IMG/VR virus record: IMGVR_UViG_3300030503_000026
Coordinates: 1 to 22,893 of that record
Source: a virus
DNA length: 22,893 nucleotides
Strand: one strand, 5' to 3'
The position numbers and the translations under genes are program-made. Under the pieces are notes generated by a model that was given only the letters and a program-made list of their open reading frames with translations, was not told the origin of the DNA and ran no database searches. This document shows, piece by piece, positions 15,922 to 22,507 of this stretch (positions within the stretch are counted from its first letter, which is position 1; each line of letters opens with the position of its first letter).

Positions 15922-16539
15922 TCAAAATTCTACCAAAACGCCATTTTTAACACAATAAAACACATCCGCTTTTATTCCATTAAATCCAACTTCTCCAACG
16001 CAAATTTTCATTGATCCCGAATTTTCATCATGCCAAGCTAATGCAAATGCACCTTTCAAGCCAGCTTTTGCGCGACCATTACATCCTGCAACCATTGATA
16101 CAGTTTTTTCTCCAATTGCTTCTGCCTTGCTGGAATAGCCGGATGACGCTGCAGTGCTGGAATTGCCGGATGACGCTGCAGTGCTGTAATCGCCGGATGA
16201 CGCTGCCTTGCTGTAATCGCCGGATGACGCTGCCTTGCTGTAATCGCCGGATGCAAAAATAGGCGAACCCTCTACGGCTTTCAGCGTCACGGCGATATCA
16301 GTTTCCTTTATCACTGCTGCGACATCGCCCTCAACGTATGAAGCGATATCACTAGGTGTTTTGATGAACTGCTCAAACACGTGAGATGTCAGCCAACGCG
16401 CATCGTCGTATCTTTTGTCTACACGCAGAGTTGAACCAACTTCATGCACATCGCCACCTTGAGGGAACTTTTGCAAAAACCATTTAAAGCCATTGCTGCA
16501 TGCGTCCCATTCTTTCAATAATTCTTTTGTAATTTTCAT
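15922..16539 (-). CDS. Phage protein with 9-residue tandem repeats
   Basis: A 205-residue protein. The N-terminal 95 residues (MKITKELLKEWDACSNGFKW) are a helical domain shared with other phage hypotheticals. Residues 96-140 are four to five copies of a 9-residue unit, SGDYSKAAS with variants SGDYSTAAS, SGNSSTAAS and SGYSSKAEA, and the repeat flavour fits a short beta-solenoid. The C-terminal part (GCNGRAKAGLKGAFALAWHD, then EVGFNGIKADVFYCVKNGVL) is beta-rich and recurs with such repeats in related proteins. The role is unknown. It has a strong GGAGA site and is the first gene after the leftward promoter. Confidence 0.72.
   Translation of the reverse strand: MKITKELLKEWDACSNGFKWFLQKFPQGGDVHEVGSTLRVDKRYDDARWLTSHVFEQFIKTPSDIASYVEGDVAAVIKETDIAVTLKAVEGSPIFASGDYSKAASSGDYSKAASSGDYSTAASSGNSSTAASSGYSSKAEAIGEKTVSMVAGCNGRAKAGLKGAFALAWHDENSGSMKICVGEVGFNGIKADVFYCVKNGVLVEF
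16138..16245 (-). repeat. 27-bp tandem repeat, four full copies
   Basis: Units start at 16138, 16165, 16192 and 16219, each with GCCGGATGACGCTG at the left edge on the plus strand; degenerate partial units flank both sides. The last two copies are identical, and the first two differ from them by a few bases, which suggests recent duplication. They encode the 9-residue SGDYSKAAS units, and copy number could vary by slippage. Confidence 0.9.
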
Positions 16540-16581
16540 ATATTCTCCGTGATTTAATTTAAAAATTCAAACAACGATCAA

Positions 16582-16610
16582 ATAATAATTCATTGATTAT
16601 TCATAGTCAA
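16582..16610 (-). promoter_or_regulatory. Leftward promoter, TTGACT - 17 - TATTAT
   Basis: On the minus strand: -35 TTGACT (16610-16605), 17-base spacer, -10 TATTAT (16587-16582). Transcription would start near 16575, about 35 bases before the repeat-protein ATG. It drives the repeat gene, the ribozyme RNA and probably the accessory genes beyond. The spacer shares ATAATCAAT with the promoter at 20646-20674, as well as TTGACTAT at its -35 end. Confidence 0.75.
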
Positions 16611-16631
16611 GGTGTATTTATCCTTTTATTG

Positions 16632-16660
16632 AAAAAAATCCGTGCCTTTTACAACACGGA
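16632..16660 (-). terminator. Intrinsic terminator-like hairpin, leftward orientation
   Basis: On the minus strand TCCGTG (16660-16655) pairs with CACGGA (16644-16639) around a 10-base loop and is followed by seven U (16638-16632). It would stop antisense transcription entering the leftward promoter from the early side, and so insulates the divergent promoters. Its 6-bp stem is moderate. Confidence 0.6.
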
Positions 16661-16718
16661 CAAATCGCTACTTTCGCAGCGCGGAGAATAACAGTTAAAC
16701 TATAACATAGAATACAGA

Positions 16719-16747
16719 TTGATTATATATATCAGCAGAGATATAAT
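16719..16747 (+). promoter_or_regulatory. Rightward early promoter, TTGATT - 17 - TATAAT
   Basis: -35 TTGATT (16719-16724), spacer of exactly 17, -10 TATAAT (16742-16747). Transcription would start near 16754, shortly before the AAGGAAG ribosome site and the ATG at 16776. An inverted repeat, TATATC (16728-16733) and GATATA (16740-16745) around AGCAGA, overlaps the -10 and may be an operator. Confidence 0.78.
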
Positions 16748-16775
16748 GAATTAATTATTTTTACAAAGGAAGAAT

Positions 16776-17216
16776 ATGAATGTCGCACAATGGCTAGAAT
16801 CCACCAATCCGGGACAAAAAGGAATTAGTCGAATTGAAAAGGCTAAGTTAGTTGAATTGCGTACGCGAGTATGTGATGAAGCTGAAGTTAGCATCAAAAC
16901 TCTAATTAACGGCAAATGTCGCGGCTCTGTCGTAAGTAGAAAAATAACTGAGCGATTAATCAAGGCTACTCGCAAGGATAAATTCAAAATCACTGAAGAC
17001 TCTATAGTACCGCATGAATATAAGCATGGATTTCGTGGAATCGCCTTACTTAGTTCTGGAAAATTCGCATCAAAGATTATAGATACGGAAGGAAGTCCAA
17101 TCCATCTGGGTATTTTTGATGATGCCAAAGGTGCCGCCCTTGCATTCGATAAAAAAGCCATTGAACTATTTGGCAAGAATGCGCTTACCAATAAAAAACT
17201 TGGATTGTTGGATTAA
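16776..17216 (+). CDS. AP2-domain DNA-binding protein
   Basis: A 146-residue protein. Residues 84-140 have the AP2/ERF-like pattern: FRGIALLSSGKFASKIIDTE, GSPIHLGIFDDAKGAALAFD, KKAIELFGKNA. The 'HLGIF-D-x-x-x-GAALAFD-KKAIELFGKNA' part is the helix of the fold; the first strands would touch DNA. The N-terminal half (MNVAQWLESTNPGQKGISRI to about residue 65) looks like a Cro/CI-type or other helical DNA-binding domain. Phage AP2 proteins are often linked to homing HNH nucleases, but no nuclease domain is visible here, so it may be a regulator. As the first gene of the rightward transcript it could bind the divergent promoter region. Confidence 0.78.
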   Translation: MNVAQWLESTNPGQKGISRIEKAKLVELRTRVCDEAEVSIKTLINGKCRGSVVSRKITERLIKATRKDKFKITEDSIVPHEYKHGFRGIALLSSGKFASKIIDTEGSPIHLGIFDDAKGAALAFDKKAIELFGKNALTNKKLGLLD

Positions 17217-17218
17217 TA

Positions 17219-17680
17219 ATGGCCGAGCTAAATTTATTTAAACGCGAAGATGGAAGCCTATTCCCGTTAGATCAGCAATCATCCGACATAATCAAAAAAT
17301 TCAAAGTGAACCAGGGCTTCCAAGCTGATGTAAAAAAGCATAATAATCCTCAGTTCCATAGAAAATTATTTGCATTATTTAATCTCGCATTTGAAGCTTG
17401 GACGCCGGAAGAAGTTAAATATAAAGGCGAAATAATTCAAAAGAATTTCGATCAATTTAGAAAGGATATTACTATTCTTGCTGGATTTGGCGAGCCAATA
17501 TTTAATTTCAAAGGTGAACTTAGATATGTCGCAAAGAGCTTAAATTTTTCAGCTATGCCGCATGAAGAAAGAGAAAAATTATATTCAGCAATTATTGACG
17601 TAATTTTGCAACGAATACTTACTAAGTATTCACGGGAAGATATCGAACATATCGTTAATCAAGTTTTGGAATTTGCGTGA
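17219..17680 (+). CDS. DUF1367-type phage protein
   Basis: A 153-residue protein whose core HNNPQFHRKLFALFNLAFEA is the 'K-x-x-N-P-x-FHRK-F-A-L-x-NLxFE-x-W' signature of DUF1367, a small phage family commonly next to ninB/ninG in lambda-like replication regions. It then contains FRKDITILAGFGEPIFNFKG and a C-terminal REDIEHIVNQVLEF. Its exact activity is not established; a role linked to recombination or replication is inferred from context. It starts 2 bases after the AP2 gene and overlaps the next start. Confidence 0.83.
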   Translation: MAELNLFKREDGSLFPLDQQSSDIIKKFKVNQGFQADVKKHNNPQFHRKLFALFNLAFEAWTPEEVKYKGEIIQKNFDQFRKDITILAGFGEPIFNFKGELRYVAKSLNFSAMPHEEREKLYSAIIDVILQRILTKYSREDIEHIVNQVLEFA

Positions 17681-18273
17681 TTAAACCAAAACTAAAAAAA
17701 TGCTCGGTCTGTAAAACGCCATTTCAGCCGATTTCATCCTGGCAGAAGGCCTGTTCTGCGCCTTGCGCTCATATTATCGGCAAATCGGTCACTGCTGCTC
17801 AGAACAGAAAAACTAAGATTGCGGATAAAAAGATCACGAAGGAAAAGTTAAAATCACTCGATAATCTGCCTAAGTTAATCGCTGATGCTCAAACATCGTT
17901 CAATTTATACGTCAGGCTTCGCGCTGTTCGGTTTAAACACGGGTGCATAAGCTGTGGCACACCTTTGCATATCGGTGGCGTTGGCGGCGGTTTTGACTGC
18001 GGCCACTACCGGTCTAGGCTTACTGCTGGCCATCTTCGGTTCAATCTCAATGCAGCTTGGGGGCAGTGCAAATATTGCAATAGGCATCTGTCCGGCAATT
18101 ATTCAGAATACCGGGTCAGGCTGATAGTCCATATCGGTATCGGCAAAGTTGAACGACTCGACAACGACAACAGAACCGTCAAATTTTCCCGAGAATATCT
18201 GTTGCGCCTTAAAAAAATATTCGAAAAAAAAGCGCGGAGAATAAAAAAACGCGTTGATTTACTTAGTTTATGA
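17677..18273 (+). CDS. ninG: NinG (Rap-like) recombination protein
   Basis: A 198-residue protein starting with GTG (overlapping the DUF1367 TGA). It has the NinG layout: an N-terminal zinc site (C9, C12, C26, C30 in KKCSVCKTPF and KACSAPCAH), a Lys-rich helical linker (residues 45-65), and an HNH-like zinc-binding core with C90/C93 (HGCISCGTPLH), FDCGHYRSRLTAGHLRFNLN and CKYCNRHLSGN (C131/C134). The C-terminus is basic. Lambda NinG/Rap increases recombination by a Holliday-junction or branched-DNA nuclease activity. Confidence 0.92.
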   Translation: MIKPKLKKCSVCKTPFQPISSWQKACSAPCAHIIGKSVTAAQNRKTKIADKKITKEKLKSLDNLPKLIADAQTSFNLYVRLRAVRFKHGCISCGTPLHIGGVGGGFDCGHYRSRLTAGHLRFNLNAAWGQCKYCNRHLSGNYSEYRVRLIVHIGIGKVERLDNDNRTVKFSREYLLRLKKIFEKKARRIKKRVDLLSL

Positions 18274-18281
18274 GTTACAAT
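18254..18281 (+). promoter_or_regulatory. Promoter at the end of ninG, TTGATT - 16 - TACAAT
   Basis: -35 TTGATT (18254-18259), 16-base spacer, -10 TACAAT (18276-18281), giving a predicted start near 18288. It overlaps the last codons of ninG and lies directly before the structured leader, so the leader probably has its own promoter in addition to read-through. Confidence 0.6.
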
Positions 18282-18287
18282 TTAATT

Positions 18288-18423
18288 TGTTGCATAACCT
18301 TGTGGGGACAGGGCGCAATAAATGGATAACGGAAAGCCCATATTTGTAGTGGCTTTCCATGTTGCTCTTTGCCGTTATCCGGCAATATGGAAATACCCCG
18401 CCACTTCAAATGTGGGTTTTTTT
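18288..18423 (+). ncRNA. Structured leader RNA or small RNA before the replication genes
   Basis: A non-coding stretch of about 135 bases that begins at a predicted promoter start and ends at a terminator-like site. It contains a perfect 9-bp stem, GGATAACGG (18324-18332) with CCGTTATCC (18372-18380). Inside it is AAAGCC (18333-18338) with GGCTTT (18351-18356), which can extend to an alternative 8-bp stem using GG of the outer stem. The apical loop segment TTTGTAGTGGC (18343-18353) is complementary at 10 of 11 positions to GCCACTTCAAA (18400-18410), which contains the terminator's left arm. That makes an antiterminator or kissing interaction possible. It may be a phage c4-like regulatory RNA or a transcription attenuator; class unknown. 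Confidence 0.6.
18396..18423 (+). terminator. Conditional intrinsic terminator upstream of the replication genes
   Basis: CCAC (18401-18404) pairs with GTGG (18412-18415), or ACCC with GGGT as a longer-loop alternative, followed by seven T (18417-18423). The stem is short, so efficiency should be partial. The left arm can also pair with the leader loop at 18343-18353. Confidence 0.55.
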
Positions 18424-18442
18424 ACGCCTAAAGGAAAATGAA

Positions 18443-18580
18443 ATGAACAAAGAACAATTATTTCAACATCAAATGCGACTAGCGCACCAAATCAAAAAAC
18501 TTTCTGCTAAATCATTAAAACAATCTCAGGCTCATATTCTTTGTAAAAGTCTTATATCAATGATTGGAGCTAAAAAATGA
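18443..18580 (+). CDS. 45-residue unrecognised protein
   Basis: I choose the ATG at 18443 because AAGGAAAA precedes it and it follows the terminator; an upstream in-frame start at 18359 would lie inside the leader RNA. The product starts MNKEQLFQHQMRLAHQIKKL and is helical and basic (KSLKQSQAHILCKSL). Its stop overlaps the next ATG. It is probably a small DNA-binding or partner protein of the replication initiator, but no family is recognised. Confidence 0.55.
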   Translation: MNKEQLFQHQMRLAHQIKKLSAKSLKQSQAHILCKSLISMIGAKK

Positions 18581-19284
18581 GCTTTCAAGCCATGTCATGG
18601 GCGGTAGATATAAAAACGGATAATGCAGGGCAAAAACTTGTTTTATTAATGCTTTCAAATTACTGCAATAAGCACACAGGTCAATGCAATCCATCTCATA
18701 AAAGACTCGCTGAAGAATGCTCAATGAGTGTTTCAAGTCTTAAAAACCATATTTTATGGTTAAGTGAAAAAGGTTATTTGCAAATAATACCAAAATTCCA
18801 AGATGGTGTTAATTTGCCAAATCAATACCTATTGAATATTGGGGGGGTAGGTCAACCATTGGCTGGGGGTAGGTCAACGGTTGACCCAGGGGTAGGTCAA
18901 CCGTTGACTACTAACCTAGAAGTTAAACCTAGAATAGAACCTGAAAAGAAGTCCTCAAGAAAAAAAGAAGAAATTTCATTATCTGAATTTCTTGATGAAT
19001 GCGTGCTAAAAGACGAAAGACCTATTAAAAACTATCGGCCACTTTGGGAATATCAAGAATCTGCTGGAATACCTTTTGATTTTGTAGTTCTTGCTTGGCA
19101 TGAATTTTGTAGAAAAATAAACGATTCCGAAAAAACAAAAAAATATAAAGACTGGCGCAGAGCTTTTAAAAATTACATCGAAAACAATTATTTGAAACTT
19201 TGGGCGATTACACAAGAAGGCGAATATTTTTTAACAAATGAAGGCAAGCAAGCAGAAATTTTCCATAACAAGGATTCACAATGA
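18577..19284 (+). CDS. O-like replication initiator with N-terminal helix-turn-helix
   Basis: A 235-residue protein. Residues 1-75 (MSFQAMSWAVDIKTDNAGQK, then CNPSHKRLAEECSMSVSSLK and a following NHILWLSEKGYLQIIPKF) form a winged helix of the lambda O/HTH_36 type that recognises origin iterons. Residues 90-130 are a flexible Gly/Pro linker encoded by the iteron DNA itself. The C-terminal 100 residues (WEYQESAGIPFDFVVLAWHE, YKDWRRAFKNYIENNYLKLW) are the type that contacts the replicative helicase. The overlapping helicase start (ATGA) supports this. The gene probably contains its own origin, as lambda O does. Confidence 0.82.
   Translation: MSFQAMSWAVDIKTDNAGQKLVLLMLSNYCNKHTGQCNPSHKRLAEECSMSVSSLKNHILWLSEKGYLQIIPKFQDGVNLPNQYLLNIGGVGQPLAGGRSTVDPGVGQPLTTNLEVKPRIEPEKKSSRKKEEISLSEFLDECVLKDERPIKNYRPLWEYQESAGIPFDFVVLAWHEFCRKINDSEKTKKYKDWRRAFKNYIENNYLKLWAITQEGEYFLTNEGKQAEIFHNKDSQ
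18845..18907 (+). repeat. Three iterons, probable replication origin
   Basis: GGGTAGGTCAAC occurs at 18845, 18867 and 18890, with steps of 22 and 23 bases, about two helical turns. The second and third carry the palindrome GTCAAC-GTTGAC with a short centre (GGTCAACGGTTGACC, 18872-18886). An AT-rich stretch with a repeated AACCTAGAA follows (18913 onward). Iterons inside an O-like gene followed by AT-rich DNA match the lambda origin layout, where O binds the iterons and recruits DnaB. Confidence 0.78.
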
Positions 19285-20639
19285 TCATTAAAAACGCATC
19301 AATCGAAGCGGAGCAAAGTATTTTAGGTGCTTTACTAATAGACAATAACGCATTAGACCGGATATCAGAAAAACTAAGCATTGAGCATTTTTATCGTCAG
19401 GAACATAGAACAATATTTTCAGAGATATGCAAACAAATTATCTCCGGCCAACGTGCTGACGTGGTTACTGTTGGCATTGCGCTAAAAGAATCTGTTCAAG
19501 ATGCAATGTCCTATCTTAATTCAATCCAACAAAACACTCCATCGAGTTCTGGGATTATCAAATATGCTGCAATTGTCATTGATAAATCAATCAAACGCTC
19601 TCTGGCTGCGATTTGTAATGAAGGCATGGAGATTGCAGATAGGCACGAGGAAAGCGCCGTATTGGTCGATTTAGTGGCATCTAAACTTGAATTACTTTCA
19701 CGCAATAGAGTAGAAAAGGAACCAAAAAAACTTTCTGATCTTTTGGTGAATTATGCAAATGTAGTTGAAGATCGAATGAATGGAAAAATTAAGCCGATTG
19801 AAACAGGGTTCGCTGATTTGGATTTCAAACTTGGTGGTGGACTGGAGCGTGGAACCTTAACGGTTATTGCCGGAAGACCTGCAATGGGGAAAACAGCGTT
19901 AGGACTTGGTTTTGCTAGAAATGTCTCATTTTGGGGAAGTTCGTTATTTCTATCCATGGAAATGTCGGAAACTCAAGTTGTAGATAGAAATGTTTCAGCA
20001 TTGGGAAAAGTACCACTTTCATTTTTGCGCAATCCGGCCAAGGTTGAAAAAATTAATGAGCAGGATTATTGGAATCGAATGACAAAGGCATTTTCTGATT
20101 CGCAGGATTTAAATTTTTACATTGACGATCAGACCGGATTGAATTTGCTACAAATTCGCGCTAAATCACGCAAAGTTAAACGACAAAATGGTTTAGATTT
20201 AATTGTTATCGACCAGTTGAGTTTTATCACTGGCGCGACATCTGAAAAGCAATGGGAATATATAGGAGAATACACCCGCGCATTAATCCAACTCGCTAAA
20301 GAATTAGATGTACCTGTTGTTTTGTTGGCACAGTTAAATCGTGAATGTGAAAAGAGATCAGACAAGCGGCCAATAATGGCTGACTTAGCTTCATCAGGAA
20401 GTATCGAACAGGACGCGGCAAACGTCATCATGCTATACCGTGATGAAGTCTATAACCCTGATACATTCGATAAGGGGATTTGTGAGGTTTCAATTGTTAA
20501 GCAGCGCCAAGGATCGCCAGGAGTAGTCGGACTTTCCTACATAGGAGAGCAAACAAGATTTGAAAACCTAGCCTATGGATGGCAACCAAAAGAACCACAA
20601 AATAAGCCTGAACGGAAAAATCTTTCATCTAAAATATAA
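19281..20639 (+). CDS. dnaB: DnaB-like replicative helicase
   Basis: A 452-residue helicase of normal length. Residues 1-110 are the N-terminal DnaB domain (ASIEAEQSILGALLIDNNAL). The C-terminal RecA-like domain has Walker A GRPAMGKTALGLG (198-210), Walker B LIVIDQLSFI (307-316), the LLAQLNRECEKRSDKRP motif (348-364), SGSIEQDAANVIMLYRDEVY (372-391) and an arginine-finger KQRQGSPG (407-414). It unwinds DNA at the fork and is loaded by the initiator encoded just before it. Confidence 0.96.
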   Translation: MIIKNASIEAEQSILGALLIDNNALDRISEKLSIEHFYRQEHRTIFSEICKQIISGQRADVVTVGIALKESVQDAMSYLNSIQQNTPSSSGIIKYAAIVIDKSIKRSLAAICNEGMEIADRHEESAVLVDLVASKLELLSRNRVEKEPKKLSDLLVNYANVVEDRMNGKIKPIETGFADLDFKLGGGLERGTLTVIAGRPAMGKTALGLGFARNVSFWGSSLFLSMEMSETQVVDRNVSALGKVPLSFLRNPAKVEKINEQDYWNRMTKAFSDSQDLNFYIDDQTGLNLLQIRAKSRKVKRQNGLDLIVIDQLSFITGATSEKQWEYIGEYTRALIQLAKELDVPVVLLAQLNRECEKRSDKRPIMADLASSGSIEQDAANVIMLYRDEVYNPDTFDKGICEVSIVKQRQGSPGVVGLSYIGEQTRFENLAYGWQPKEPQNKPERKNLSSKI

Positions 20640-20645
20640 AACTGC

Positions 20646-20674
20646 TTGACTATCCATAATCAATCAGTAATAAT
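20646..20674 (+). promoter_or_regulatory. Promoter before the Cys-repeat gene, TTGACT - 17 - AATAAT
   Basis: -35 TTGACT (20646-20651), 17-base spacer, -10 AATAAT (20669-20674), predicted start near 20681. Spacer segments TTGACTAT and ATAATCAAT are identical, in the same phase, to the leftward promoter at 16582-16610. Confidence 0.68.
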
Positions 20675-20705
20675 GAACCATCGAACAAACAAACAGGAGA
20701 ATGAA

Positions 20706-21554
20706 ATGAAATTCGAATCAATAAAAACATCAAAAGGCAACACCGGATTCAGCCTTGAATCACAGGAAAAAGCTAACGAACAAGCTGCCAAGATGGACGC
20801 GAATAACAATACGAATTGTTATAATTGCCGCTATTGCAGCGGTTGCAGCGATTGCAGCGGTTGCAGCAGTTGCATCGGTTGCAGCAGTTGCAGCGATTGC
20901 AGCGGTTGCCGCTATTGCAGAGGTTGCAGCAGTTGCATCGGTTGCAGCGATTGCAGCGATTGCAGCGGTTGCCGCTATTGCAGAGGTTGCAGCGGTTGCA
21001 GCGGTTGCAGCAGTTGCATCGGTTGCAGCAGTTGCATCGGTTGCAGCAGTTGCAGCGGTTGCAGCGGTTGCATCGGTTGCAGCAGTTGCAGCGATTGCAG
21101 CGGTTGCAGCAGTTGCATCGGTTGCAGCGATTGCAGCGATTGCAGCGGTTGCCGCTATTGCAGCGGTTGCAGCGGTTGCAGCGATTGCAGCGATTGCAGC
21201 GATTGCAGCGGTTGCATCGGTTGCAGCGATTGCAGCGACAAAAAAGAAACTCCGGTCAAAATTCCAGTGATTGAGCAGATTGATCAGGCTGTTTATGCTG
21301 CTGTCACTGCTGCGCCAGATGCATTGAATATGTCTAAATGGCATGTTTGTGATACCACGCATTGCCGAGCCGGATGGGTTGTACATTTGGCTGGCGAAGA
21401 AGGATATGCGCTTCAAAAATTCTTTAACTCAACCGCATTGGCCGCACAGTTGATTTATCGTGAAAGTAGATCACCAATCAACCCATGCAGATTTTTTGAT
21501 TCAAATGAAAATGCTTTAGCTGATATGAAGCAGAGTGCTGAAATTAATAAATAA
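20706..21554 (+). CDS. Cys-x-x triplet repeat protein with a conserved C-terminal domain
   Basis: I start at the ATG at 20706 (MKFESIKTSKGNTGFSLESQ) because AGGAGA precedes it; a further upstream frame begins in the promoter. The 282 residues have an N-terminal 37-residue head, then residues 38-178 made only of Cys-x-x triplets, 47 in a row (CSG, CSD, CSS, CIG, CRY, CRG, plus an initial CYN), and a C-terminal domain (residues 180-282) with AVYAAVTAAPDALNMSKWHV, CDTTHCRAGWVVHLAGEEGY and LIYRESRSPINPCRFFDSNE, shared by many phage proteins with unrelated repeats. The repeats could fold as a Cys-lined solenoid or bind metal. Function is unknown. Confidence 0.8.
   Translation: MKFESIKTSKGNTGFSLESQEKANEQAAKMDANNNTNCYNCRYCSGCSDCSGCSSCIGCSSCSDCSGCRYCRGCSSCIGCSDCSDCSGCRYCRGCSGCSGCSSCIGCSSCIGCSSCSGCSGCIGCSSCSDCSGCSSCIGCSDCSDCSGCRYCSGCSGCSDCSDCSDCSGCIGCSDCSDKKETPVKIPVIEQIDQAVYAAVTAAPDALNMSKWHVCDTTHCRAGWVVHLAGEEGYALQKFFNSTALAAQLIYRESRSPINPCRFFDSNENALADMKQSAEINK
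20817..21239 (+). repeat. 9-bp degenerate tandem repeat, 47 copies, coding for Cys-x-x
   Basis: A continuous array of 9-bp units of the kind TGCAGCGGT, TGCAGCGAT, TGCAGCAGT, TGCATCGGT and TGCCGCTAT, all in frame. Nearly every Cys codon is TGC. Larger blocks recur, for instance SCIGCSDCSDCSGCRYC at two places. Copy number variation by slippage is likely. Confidence 0.93.
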
Positions 21555-21568
21555 TCGGAGAAAATAAA

Positions 21569-22507
21569 ATGGCAAGTTTTACCCAGATGGAAAAAGAAAA
21601 AATTATCAAACGTGCCGATATGAATAAGGTCAAATTGCAGGATATTCATATTGAGCCTGGATTTAATCTTGAAGGTCGTAATGATGGAAATAGCGAAAAT
21701 GATGAATCGTTATTTCAGTACATTATGTCCGGTGGAATACTTCCTAATTTGGAAGTAAGGCCGCGTAATGAAGGTGGTGTATGGATTGTTGATGGCCATC
21801 GTCGCTATACTCAATTATGCCGCGCCGTTGCTGCTGGCGCACCATTGCAGGATAAAAAAGATAATGAGGTTTGGATTCCAATTGTTCACTTTGTTGGTAA
21901 TGACATTGAGCGCACATTCAGACTTTTTACATCGAATGAGAAAGAATCAATTACGGCCATTCAAACAGCGAAAGGCTATGCGCGGTTAGCTAAATTTGGC
22001 GTATCGCCTGACGATATTGCCAAAGGCGTACATAAGACACGGCAACATGTCGATCAAATGCTGATTCTAGCCGGTGCAAACCATGATGTTCACAATGCCA
22101 TTACCAATGAAACCATATCGGCCACGGCAGCAATTAATGTGGTTCGTGAGCATGGAGAATCAGCTGGAAAGATTATTGACGATGCAGCTAAAAAATCAGG
22201 TGGTAAAGTTACTGCAAAAACTATTAAGCCTTGGTCGCCACCAGCAAAACTACTTGCCCCAATGGTTAAACATGCACATTCATTGATTGAGCATATTCAA
22301 CCTGAAATTATTGCTCGCGCTGGTTCGCTTAAAACATTTAACGAGCCGGATGAAATAATTTCAATCAATGTATCGATCAAATCGCTATTTTTCTTGATTC
22401 AAAATCTGGAAGCGACGAACGATGCAAAGGAAGATGCCGAACAAAAATTGCGCGATAAAGCAGCAAAGGCATCACAAGCTAAAATTCAACTGGAGAATGT
22501 GTCATGA
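21569..22507 (+). CDS. ParB-like nuclease-fold protein
   Basis: A 312-residue protein with a ParB/Srx-like N-terminal fold: LQDIHIEPGFNLEGRN, LPNLEVRPRNEGGVWIVDGH and DGHRRYTQL (75-83), in place of the GERRxxA box of chromosomal ParB. Residues 145-170 (GVSPDDIAKGVHKTRQHVDQ) are a helix-turn-helix. The C-terminus is helical and charged. Chromosomal ParB proteins bind parS and use CTP. Phage versions are often regulators or nucleoid-like proteins, so partition cannot be claimed without a parS or a ParA, neither of which is visible. Confidence 0.78.
   Translation: MASFTQMEKEKIIKRADMNKVKLQDIHIEPGFNLEGRNDGNSENDESLFQYIMSGGILPNLEVRPRNEGGVWIVDGHRRYTQLCRAVAAGAPLQDKKDNEVWIPIVHFVGNDIERTFRLFTSNEKESITAIQTAKGYARLAKFGVSPDDIAKGVHKTRQHVDQMLILAGANHDVHNAITNETISATAAINVVREHGESAGKIIDDAAKKSGGKVTAKTIKPWSPPAKLLAPMVKHAHSLIEHIQPEIIARAGSLKTFNEPDEIISINVSIKSLFFLIQNLEATNDAKEDAEQKLRDKAAKASQAKIQLENVS

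Noticed and set aside
15899-15930. Separate promoter for the large RNA (TTGACT before TATAAG on the minus strand)
   Set aside because: Spacing between the two boxes is only 13 bases, too short for Sigma70; the leftward promoter at 16582-16610 is sufficient.
16138-16245. CRISPR or iteron array
   Set aside because: 27-bp units are contiguous, in frame and coding for the 9-residue repeats; no spacer between them.
16751-17191. 146-residue minus-strand frame over the AP2 gene
   Set aside because: The AP2 frame has a promoter, ribosome site and a recognisable fold; the antisense frame is a shadow.
20817-21239. CRISPR array
   Set aside because: Units are 9 bp, contiguous and coding, without spacers.
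20755-21416. Ala/Val/Ile and Gln/Leu/Arg repeat frames within the Cys-repeat array, both strands
   Set aside because: They are other-frame readings of the 9-bp repeat; only the Cys frame has a ribosome site, a conserved C-terminal domain and a normal start.
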